From NCBI RefSeq assembly GCF_002094975.1, contig NZ_CP015283.1, positions 124,001-188,000 on the forward strand: a stretch of DNA of 64,000 nucleotides, read 5' to 3'. The translations under genes were made by a program, and so were the position numbers. The stretch comes from Streptococcus salivarius. Lineage in GTDB: Bacteria; Bacillota; Bacilli; Lactobacillales; Streptococcaceae. Below, one piece after another: positions 57,973 through 64,000 of the stretch. The number at the start of each line of letters is the position of its first letter. Position 1 is the stretch's first letter. A model generated the notes under the pieces. That model saw only the letters and a list, made by a program, of their open reading frames with translations, made no database searches and had not been told where the DNA came from.

Positions 57973-59049
57973 TTATTTAGTCTTTTTCAAATAATCAATG
58001 GCTTCTTGAGCTGTTTTAACAGGGACGATTTTCATCTTGGTTCCCAGTTTCTTGGCAGCTTCCTTGGCCTCTTGATAGTTGGTTTTGGCATCCGGATCAG
58101 CCTTTTTCATTTCCTTGGTTACTGGATTATTTGGCACGAAGAAAATGTCTGCACCACTATCAGCCGCTGATTTCACCTTGAGGTAGGCACCACCGATATC
58201 ACCGACCGAACCATCCTTTTCAATGGTTCCTGTTCCAGCAATCTTACGGCCAGCCTTGAGGTCTTGACCAGATACCTGATCGTAAATAGCTAGGGTAAAC
58301 ATAAGACCCGCACTTGGTCCGCCAACGCCATCAAGTTTAAACTTCACATTTTCAGGACTCTTAACCTCGGTATGATCTGTCAAACCGATACCAATACCAT
58401 TTTTACCATTGGCAATCTTGATAATCTTACCAGTGGCAGTCTTTTCTTTGTCATCTGTCGTATAAGTGACCTTGACTTTTGAACCCAGCTTAAGTCCTTG
58501 AACGTATTTAATCAAGTCAGCAGAATTATCAAAGGTCTTGCCATTGACAGCTGTCACCGTATCCGCAATATTGAGGACACCCTTGAAGCTAGAATCATCA
58601 GCCACCTGAAGCACATAGACACCCATATACTCCAAGCTAGCCTCCTTACCGGCCAGAGTCAAGCCCTGATAAATCGCTTGGTTTTGGGAAGTCTCCATGT
58701 AAAATTGGTTGATACGCATGAAATCTTCATCAGAGTAATTCCCAGTTGCCTCTTCAGCTGTTTGAAGCTTTGCAAAATCATTAAGCTGAGCATAGAGCAT
58801 CAAGGCTAAAGTCGCCTTGGTTTGGGCCACTGCCACAAAATTGTAGGATCCTTTTGAATCATCAGCTTTCTTGTCTACAGTCAAGACTTCCTTAGTATCA
58901 AAAGCACCACCCGGAAGCTCAACATAATAATTATTTAGCGGGAAAAAGAGGGCAAATAGGAGGAAAAGTACCGTAAAAATACTTAACAACCACCACTTAA
59001 TCCGCCAAATTTTCCCTAATAGTGATTTAGATTCGTTCTTGTTTGCCAC
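57973..59049 (-). CDS. sepM: PDZ-domain S16 serine protease SepM-like
   Basis: A 358-residue protein with an N-terminal membrane segment (about residues 16-36), a PDZ domain (around 110-210) and a Lon-type protease domain with the Ser in GPSAGLMF and Lys in GGAYLKVKSA. In S. mutans SepM trims the competence-stimulating peptide outside the cell; the target here is unknown. I choose the GTG at 59049 with GGAGG six bases before it. It overlaps the coaD 3' end by 23 bp. Confidence 0.9.
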   Translation of the reverse strand: MANKNESKSLLGKIWRIKWWLLSIFTVLFLLFALFFPLNNYYVELPGGAFDTKEVLTVDKKADDSKGSYNFVAVAQTKATLALMLYAQLNDFAKLQTAEEATGNYSDEDFMRINQFYMETSQNQAIYQGLTLAGKEASLEYMGVYVLQVADDSSFKGVLNIADTVTAVNGKTFDNSADLIKYVQGLKLGSKVKVTYTTDDKEKTATGKIIKIANGKNGIGIGLTDHTEVKSPENVKFKLDGVGGPSAGLMFTLAIYDQVSGQDLKAGRKIAGTGTIEKDGSVGDIGGAYLKVKSAADSGADIFFVPNNPVTKEMKKADPDAKTNYQEAKEAAKKLGTKMKIVPVKTAQEAIDYLKKTK

Positions 59050-59524
59050 GCTTAGCCTCCACTTCCTTAACAACTGCTTGAGGAACATAGGAACTAATAT
59101 CCCCCTCAAAATAAATCAACTCACGCACACGACTGGAAGAGACTGGTGTTACCTCATGACTAGCAATCAAATAAACCGTTTCAATTTCAGGGGCCAACCC
59201 CTTATTGAAATAATCCATATTAGCCTCATAGTCAAAATCTGTCGCATTACGAAGGCCTCGGACCAAATAAGTCACCCCAAGATCTCTGGCGACATCTACA
59301 GCCAGACTATCGTGAGCCGTTATAACCTTTACATTGGGAAGATCTGCCACGACCTCTTCCAAGATACGCTTGCGAGTCTCCACGTCCCAGAAGCCCTGCT
59401 TATTTTTATTATAAAAGAGACCGATATAGAGCTCATCAAAGAGCTTGCTGGCTCTGGCAATAATATCCATATGCCCATTAGTAATCGGATCAAAAGACCC
59501 CGTAAACATAGCAATCTTTGTCAT
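59027..59524 (-). CDS. coaD: Phosphopantetheine adenylyltransferase
   Basis: A 165-residue enzyme of coenzyme A synthesis that adenylates 4'-phosphopantetheine. GSFDPITNGH is the HxGH nucleotide motif and VSSSRVRELI the C-terminal signature. It lies between rsmD and sepM as in other streptococci. Confidence 0.97.
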   Translation of the reverse strand: MTKIAMFTGSFDPITNGHMDIIARASKLFDELYIGLFYNKNKQGFWDVETRKRILEEVVADLPNVKVITAHDSLAVDVARDLGVTYLVRGLRNATDFDYEANMDYFNKGLAPEIETVYLIASHEVTPVSSSRVRELIYFEGDISSYVPQAVVKEVEAKRGKQERI

Positions 59525-59556
59525 AGCATTCCTTTCTACAACTTCCCTATCAAAGG

Positions 59557-60096
59557 CTAACGCACGTAAACGGTCACCTTACTGATACCATAGGTTTTCT
59601 GTTTCCAAATCCCAAAGTTTGAAATTTCTTCAGGCAGGTCCACAGCCTTATCCGTCTCGCAAACCAACATAACCTCCTCAGCTAAGAGCCCTTGCTCCTC
59701 TAACTGAGTAATATTGGCCACAATCTGCTCTTTGGCATAAGGCGGATCTAAAAGTACCAAGTCAAACTTTCCTGTCAATTGTGTCAGCGCACGCGCCGCA
59801 TCCATCTTCAAAAGCTGGAACTGCTTCTCACTCTTGGTCATCTTGATATTTTCCTGAATAACAGCCTGTGCCCGACGATCCTTTTCCACGAGGACAGCAG
59901 ACGACATACCACGACTGATAGCCTCAATAGCCAGACTACCACTTCCAGAAAAAAGATCCAAAACACGCCCCCCATCAAAGAAAGGACCAATCATATTGAA
60001 AATGGCACCCTTGACCTTGTCCGTTGTTGGACGAGTCGTTTTGCCTTCTAACGTTTTAAGCGGACGTCCGCCAAATTCACCTGCTACAACACGCAA
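59557..60096 (-). CDS. rsmD: 16S rRNA (guanine(966)-N2)-methyltransferase
   Basis: A 179-residue SAM enzyme that methylates G966 of 16S rRNA. LRVVAGEFGGRPLKT is the family start, VLDLFSGSGSLAIEA the SAM loop and VLLDPPYAKE the catalytic DPPY. I start at a TTG at 60096 with GAGGTGA upstream. A longer frame would extend 54 residues into the trxB terminator. Confidence 0.93.
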   Translation of the reverse strand: MRVVAGEFGGRPLKTLEGKTTRPTTDKVKGAIFNMIGPFFDGGRVLDLFSGSGSLAIEAISRGMSSAVLVEKDRRAQAVIQENIKMTKSEKQFQLLKMDAARALTQLTGKFDLVLLDPPYAKEQIVANITQLEEQGLLAEEVMLVCETDKAVDLPEEISNFGIWKQKTYGISKVTVYVR

Positions 60097-60210
60097 GTCG
60101 GTCACCTCGTTTTTACTGATTTTTAGTAAGACTTTTCTATTATAACAAAAAACACGCATAGATGTTGGTCCAAAGGGGACTAGACAAGCTAAATCCCCCC
60201 AAGAGAACAC

Positions 60211-60239
60211 AAAAAACTCGAGAACATCCCGAGTTTTTA
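60211..60239 (-). terminator. trxB terminator
   Basis: AAAACTCGGG pairs with CTCGAGTTTT on the minus strand, followed by T residues. Confidence 0.85.
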
Positions 60240-60244
60240 TTATT

Positions 60245-61165
60245 TTACTTATCACCAAGTGCAGTCACGTAGTTGTAGGCTTCGATACCAGCTGTGGCAC
60301 CATCACCTACGGCTGTTGTAATTTGGCGAAGGTCTTTCTGACGGACATCCCCAATGGCAAAGATACCAGGAATACGTGTCGCCATCTTATCATCTGTAAT
60401 TACCCAACCATCTTGGTCAGTGACGTCGAGACCTGTCAAGTAATCTGAAACAGGATCAAGTCCCACATAAACGAAGACACCGCCAAATTCGTGGTTAGTC
60501 ACCTCACCAGTTTTGACATTCTTGATATCAACACTGCAAACCTTGATGTCATCACCCTTAATTTCTTCAACGACTGAGTCCCAGATAAACTTAACCTTTT
60601 CATTGGCGAAGGCACGGTCTTGAAGGACCTTTTGAGCACGCAATTCATCACGACGATGAACAATGGTCACGCTATTGGCAAAGCGTGTCAAATAAATTCC
60701 TTCTTCAACGGCAGAGTCTCCACCACCAACGACCAAGAGGTCTTGATTACGGAAGAAGGCACCATCACAGACCGCACAGTAAGATACCCCACGGCTGTTG
60801 TACTCTTCTTCGCCAGCAACACCAATGTGGCGATGTTTGGCACCAGTCGCAATGATCACTGTCTTGGTTTGGTACTCTTCATCACCAGTTTTGACAACTT
60901 TATAGTCACCCTTGTCTTCGATACCAGACACGATACCATAAAGATTTTCAACGCCCAATTTTTCCAAAGGTTCGAACATCTTCATTGACAATTCTGGACC
61001 AGAAATACTTTCAAAACCAGGGTAATTTTCAATATCAGACGTGTTATTCATCTGTCCACCAGGAGCACCTTGCTCCAAAGTTGCCACTTTAAGGTTGGCA
61101 CGTGCTGCATAGAGTGCTGCAGTCATCCCCGCAGGACCAACTCCAATAACAATTGTATCGTACAT
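60245..61165 (-). CDS. trxB: Thioredoxin reductase
   Basis: A 306-residue FAD/NADPH enzyme that reduces thioredoxin. GVGPAGMTAALYAARA is the FAD motif, CAVCDG the redox disulfide, VVGGGDSAVEEG the NADPH motif and IFAIGDVR the second FAD motif. The length and CAVC site fit a low-molecular-weight TrxR rather than a ferredoxin-NADP reductase. It lies downstream of the DUF4059 gene. Confidence 0.96.
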   Translation of the reverse strand: MYDTIVIGVGPAGMTAALYAARANLKVATLEQGAPGGQMNNTSDIENYPGFESISGPELSMKMFEPLEKLGVENLYGIVSGIEDKGDYKVVKTGDEEYQTKTVIIATGAKHRHIGVAGEEEYNSRGVSYCAVCDGAFFRNQDLLVVGGGDSAVEEGIYLTRFANSVTIVHRRDELRAQKVLQDRAFANEKVKFIWDSVVEEIKGDDIKVCSVDIKNVKTGEVTNHEFGGVFVYVGLDPVSDYLTGLDVTDQDGWVITDDKMATRIPGIFAIGDVRQKDLRQITTAVGDGATAGIEAYNYVTALGDK

Positions 61166-61230
61166 AAGTAACTCCTTATATGATTTTCTTGTAGAGATAT
61201 CTTACACCTAATGTGCCAACAAAGCTAGAA

Positions 61231-61455
61231 TTATGCATTCAGCACGATAAGAATCGCCATAAAAGCAAATGCCAAAACTGGGATCGAAACCATCGACATC
61301 ATAATAGCATCATAGAGGGCACCTTGACGCTCCTTAACAGTTTTGTCCGCACGACGTAAGGCACGCCATCCAAGCCAAATGGCACCAATCACCAAGCACA
61401 CAAAGAAAGCAATCACAAGGCCTAAGAGGTAAAATTTAAAAATATTTAATAACAT
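61231..61455 (-). CDS. Small two-helix membrane protein (DUF4059)
   Basis: A 74-residue protein with two hydrophobic segments (about 8-30 and 52-72) and a charged loop, RRADKTVKERQGALYDA. It is the streptococcal DUF4059 type. It sits between trxB and the amino-acid ABC operon, a common order in streptococci. Function unknown. Confidence 0.8.
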   Translation of the reverse strand: MLLNIFKFYLLGLVIAFFVCLVIGAIWLGWRALRRADKTVKERQGALYDAIMMSMVSIPVLAFAFMAILIVLNA

Positions 61456-61499
61456 AAATCATCCTAAAGTGAGAAATAGAAAAGGCTGAGATAACATTC

Positions 61500-61640
61500 T
61501 CCAACCTCTAAATTCGACTAGTAATAACTGCACGATGCAGTTTCTGATTGGACTATAGTCGCCTTTGAAACATTCAAAAGTTCCTAATCATCCTTGTGGG
61601 ACTTTGACTATGGACTAAAATGTCGTCCACTCCCACCACC
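61500..61640. other. Multi-hairpin intergenic region after the ABC operon
   Basis: Several inverted repeats are visible: AACTGCA/TGCAGTT (61526-61542), the palindrome GACTATAGTC (61551-61560), TTTGAA/TTCAAA (61564-61577), and GTGGGA/TCCCAC enclosing GGAC/GTCC (61596-61636). None is followed by a clean T run on the minus strand. The last hairpin resembles the streptococcal GTGGGAC hairpin family. Confidence 0.45.
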
Positions 61641-61666
61641 TTTTCTATTGTAACAAAAATCTCATC

Positions 61667-62410
61667 TTAAAGATATTGTTTTGAATAAGAAGCGAAAAAT
61701 TCTTTTGTTCGTTCTTCTTTTGGATGGTTAAAGACTTCGTCAGGTGTTCCTTGTTCAAGAATACGACCTTTTTCAAGGAAGAGCACCTTGTCAGCCACTT
61801 GATAAACAAAGTTCATGTCGTGACTGACCAAAATCATAGTTTGACCTGACTTAGCTGCATCAGCGATTGATTTTTCAACCTCACCAACCAACTCAGGGTC
61901 AAGAGCAGATGTTGGTTCGTCAAGCAAGAGCACATCAGGCTTCATTGCAAGGGCACGAGCCAAGGCCACACGTTGCTTTTGACCACCTGACAAGTGACGT
62001 GGGTAGTGGTTTTCACGATTAGAAAGCCCAACCTTAGCAAGCTCTTCTTTCGCAATCTTGGTAGCTTCTTCGTCAGAAAGTTTCTTAACAATCTTAAGAC
62101 CTTCCTTAACATTATCCAAGGCTGTACGACGTTCAAAGAGGTTGAACTGTTGGAAAACCATGGCCAACTTACGGCGAAGGGTAAGGATTTGTTCTTTAGT
62201 GATAGTCTTAAAGTCGACTTTAAAATCATCAATGGTAATGGTACCAGAATCAGGTTGTTCCAAATAGTTTAAGCTACGAAGAATTGTTGATTTCCCTGCA
62301 CCAGAGGCACCAACAAGAGCTACAACTTCACCCTTTTCAATGTCAATATCAATACCATCGAGAACCTTTTGACCTGAAAATTCCTTGGTCAAATTTTTGA
62401 TACTAATCAT
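61667..62410 (-). CDS. glnQ: Polar amino acid ABC transporter ATP-binding protein
   Basis: A 247-residue ATPase of the GlnQ/HisP type: Walker [20 protein letters not shown], signature LSGGQKQR and Walker B VLLLDEPTSALDPELVG. It overlaps the permease gene by one base. The amino acid transported is not clear from sequence; glutamine, cystine or arginine are typical. Confidence 0.94.
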   Translation of the reverse strand: MISIKNLTKEFSGQKVLDGIDIDIEKGEVVALVGASGAGKSTILRSLNYLEQPDSGTITIDDFKVDFKTITKEQILTLRRKLAMVFQQFNLFERRTALDNVKEGLKIVKKLSDEEATKIAKEELAKVGLSNRENHYPRHLSGGQKQRVALARALAMKPDVLLLDEPTSALDPELVGEVEKSIADAAKSGQTMILVSHDMNFVYQVADKVLFLEKGRILEQGTPDEVFNHPKEERTKEFFASYSKQYL

Positions 62411-63333
62411 TAGCGGTCACCTCCAATTCCAGAAATGTCAGTCACTTCAGGCGCCTTAATGGCCATGTGATTTTCAACTGAACGACCAATGTACTCAATC
62501 AAGATTGAGATTACCCAGTATACAAGGGCAACTGAGATATAACGTTCAAAGTAACGGTAGTCAGCACCACCCAAGATTTGAGCCTGAGCATACATTTCGA
62601 CGATACCAGCACTAAAGGCAAGTGATGTTCCCTTAGTCAAGCCAATCAAACTGTTAATCAAACTTGGTGTTGCAATAACTGCCGCATTTGGAATAATAAC
62701 ACGACGGTAAACCTGTGCCGATGTCATCCCAAGAGAACGGGCAGCTTCGATTTCCCCAGCGTCAACGGCCTGAATCGCTGCACGAATGGTTTCACTCATG
62801 TAGGCTGCTTCGTTAAAGGCAAAGGCCGTAATCGCGAAGATAGCTGGTGGAATCTCATTGATATTCCAATCCAAACCAAATTCACCATTCAAATAACGAA
62901 GGAAGAGTGGTATTCCATAGTAAGTCAACATGAGTTGTACAAGGATTGGTGTCCCACGCAAGAAGCTCACAAAAACTGCTTGAATTGGATAAAGGATACG
63001 TACTCGATTGATCTTAACGACCGCAAAGACAAGGGCCAAAATCAAACCGAAGAAAGCACCTGCAATGGTCAATCCCAAAGTCAAAGGCAAGCGTTCCACA
63101 ATCTTAGGAACAGCATCAAAGACTGCCTTCCACGAGAAGAGCTTACCAGCTGGCATCCAAGACGAAATCCATTTGAAGATAATCGTAATCAGTTGCAAAA
63201 CATAGCCCCAAAGAATTTCTACTAGCCAAGACAAGGGAATGGCTAAAGCAACAGCTACTGCCAAACCAACCAAGCCAATGATAACTTGGAGATACCAAGG
63301 TGACCGATTAAATGCTTCTATACTCTTTTTCAC
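62410..63333 (-). CDS. Polar amino acid ABC transporter permease
   Basis: A 307-residue HisMQ-type permease. About five to six membrane helices occur (about 15-50 and 80-300). The EAA loop reads EAARSLGMTSAQVYRRVIIPNA and contacts the ATPase. There is a single permease, so the channel is probably a homodimer. The binding-protein gene lies 420 bp upstream beyond a structured element. Confidence 0.93.
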   Translation of the reverse strand: MKKSIEAFNRSPWYLQVIIGLVGLAVAVALAIPLSWLVEILWGYVLQLITIIFKWISSWMPAGKLFSWKAVFDAVPKIVERLPLTLGLTIAGAFFGLILALVFAVVKINRVRILYPIQAVFVSFLRGTPILVQLMLTYYGIPLFLRYLNGEFGLDWNINEIPPAIFAITAFAFNEAAYMSETIRAAIQAVDAGEIEAARSLGMTSAQVYRRVIIPNAAVIATPSLINSLIGLTKGTSLAFSAGIVEMYAQAQILGGADYRYFERYISVALVYWVISILIEYIGRSVENHMAIKAPEVTDISGIGGDR

Positions 63334-63556
63334 AATGTCGCCCTTTCTTTCTAAAAAAGTAGGTTAGCCTAGTGCTAACCATTCAAATATCTTATCATAA
63401 TTTTATAGTATTCATTTTAGCACGACTCAGAAAGTCTGTGAAATAGTCTTTTCTTATCATAGTGATAAGAAAATCGTATCACTGATAATAATACCTTGTT
63501 AAGACCAAAAAGATTTGAACTAATTCCTTATTTAACGAACAAAGTGAGCATAAACC
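63334..63556. other. Intergenic region between permease gene and repeat copy B
   Basis: It holds no gene. A palindrome, TTTTCTTATCA/TGATAAGAAAA (63449-63473), is the main structure. It probably contains the permease promoter, but I could not assign boxes with confidence. Confidence 0.4.
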
Positions 63557-63694
63557 GAGGCTTTCCGGCGTGAGAAAAACACCTGAAACTTTAAAGTTTC
63601 AGGTGTTCGGAAGTTTTGAGACCTTAGGCTCAAAACTTAGTCATGGAGCTTCGACGAAGGTCGCTGACGTCCGTCATCACCTCAGGAAAGCCTC
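63557..63694. repeat. Structured repeat element, copy B
   Basis: A 138-bp element built like copy A at 29207-29343. The closing stem is GAGGCTTTCC (63557-63566) with GGAAAGCCTC (63685-63694), an inner stem GTGA/TCAC follows, then a 15-bp palindromic hairpin (63578-63607), the spacer CGG, a 10-bp hairpin AAGTTTTGAG/CTCAAAACTT (63611-63638), and the third part ending TCGCTGACGTCC. Stem changes relative to copy A are compensatory. It lies between binding-protein and permease genes. Confidence 0.7.
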
Positions 63695-63696
63695 AA

Positions 63697-63730
63697 AAGA
63701 AAGCTTTGTGTTAAATCCAAAGCTGAGACA
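63697..63730 (-). terminator. Probable terminator of the binding-protein gene
   Basis: On the minus strand AGCTTTG pairs with CAAAGCT around nine bases, followed by TTCTTTT; a GAGAC/GTCTC hairpin precedes it. Confidence 0.55.
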
Positions 63731-63752
63731 GCAGTCTCAACTTTTAACAGTC

Positions 63753-64000
63753 TTATTTCAAATCACTGACGTAATCGCCACCGAAGTATTCCTTGCTGAG
63801 TTTGGCAAGGGTTCCATCCTTCTTAAGCTCTTTGATACGCTTATTAACAAATGTCTTGAGTTCCTTACCTTGCTTATCATTTGAGAATAGAAGATATTCC
63901 AGACCATCAGTCTTCATACCGATATCGTCTTTAATCTTGTTTACAGCTAGCTTATAGCCTTGATCTTTGACAATGTACTCAGACGAAATCGCATCGTAAA
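63753..64000 (-). CDS. Amino acid ABC transporter substrate-binding protein, 5'-truncated by window edge
   Basis: The C-terminal 82 or so residues of a family 3 solute-binding protein. The visible part includes DDIGMKTDGLEYLLFSNDKQ and ends with LAKLSKEYFGGDYVSDLK, typical of the amino-acid-binding class (a C-terminal KLSKEYFGGD helix). The signal peptide, lipobox and ligand site are outside the window. It is probably the binding protein of the downstream permease and ATPase. Confidence 0.9.
   Translation of the reverse strand, partial: YDAISSEYIVKDQGYKLAVNKIKDDIGMKTDGLEYLLFSNDKQGKELKTFVNKRIKELKKDGTLAKLSKEYFGGDYVSDLK

Noticed and set aside
59557..60258. RsmD with a 54-residue N-terminal extension
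   Set aside because: The extension overlaps the trxB terminator and contains no conserved sequence. A TTG with a proper Shine-Dalgarno site matches the family start.

Overview
The window looks like a chromosomal segment of a Streptococcus of the salivarius group (S. salivarius / S. thermophilus / S. vestibularis). This is inferred from the low-GC gene content and from typical streptococcal genes and blocks: clpL, rocS-like and ccrZ-like genes, an exp7-type P-type ATPase, codY, ecsAB with a HIT gene, the yqeG-yqeH-yhbY-nadD-yqeK-rsfS block, gatCAB, sepM-coaD-rsmD-trxB, and a sortase (LPKTG) substrate. The exact species was not established. Most genes lie on the minus strand.

Layout. Positions 1-5.7 kb hold a tryptophan operon on the minus strand: a T-box leader with a TGG specifier, a chorismate mutase, then trpE-G-D-C-F-B, with trpB cut by the window edge. 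Positions 5.8-6.3 kb hold an independently promoted, cloverleaf-like candidate small RNA whose promoter overlaps the stop codon of a small nuclease-like gene. Next come an exp7-like cation ATPase (6.4-8.7 kb), ybaB, and an exported protein. After about 1 kb with no convincing gene there is a MacB-type ABC pair facing a MerR regulator that carries membrane segments and a zinc ribbon (11.8-16 kb). Positions 16-18.2 kb hold a DEDD exonuclease, a RocS-like segregation protein, an aquaporin-like remnant and a DUF59 protein. A complete IS3-family element (18.31-20.11 kb) sits in the loop of the ilvD terminator. Positions 20-27.4 kb carry ilvD, a flavoprotein, tRNA-Ser, trmB, ccrZ, ecsBA and hit. Positions 27.4-29 kb carry an AT-rich accessory operon (lipoprotein, membrane protein, 41-residue peptide).

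Positions 29.2-32.2 kb hold clpL. Upstream of it is an array of degenerate tandem cassettes that repeats CtsR-type operators and a short ORF; only the copy next to clpL is intact. Positions 32-38 kb are the ribosome assembly and NAD block. Positions 38-46.5 kb hold an EamA transporter, gatCAB, a truncated glycosyltransferase, a GH1 phospho-beta-glucosidase with a cre site, pncA, and codY with a near-perfect CodY box at its own promoter. Positions 46.7-57.9 kb hold an aminotransferase, a universal stress protein, pflA, the LPKTG protein, a CNNM/CBS protein, an orphan ABC ATPase, a Na+/H+ antiporter, and ytqB-ytqA. Positions 58-64 kb hold sepM-coaD-rsmD, trxB and a polar amino-acid ABC transporter whose binding-protein gene runs off the right edge.

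Strongest unexplained signals: (1) a structured element of about 137 nt present twice, after clpL and between the binding protein and permease genes, with the same architecture and compensatory base changes; (2) the tandem CtsR-operator/small-ORF array upstream of clpL; (3) the candidate cloverleaf RNA next to the nuclease-like ORF; (4) the IS3 element that splits the ilvD terminator.
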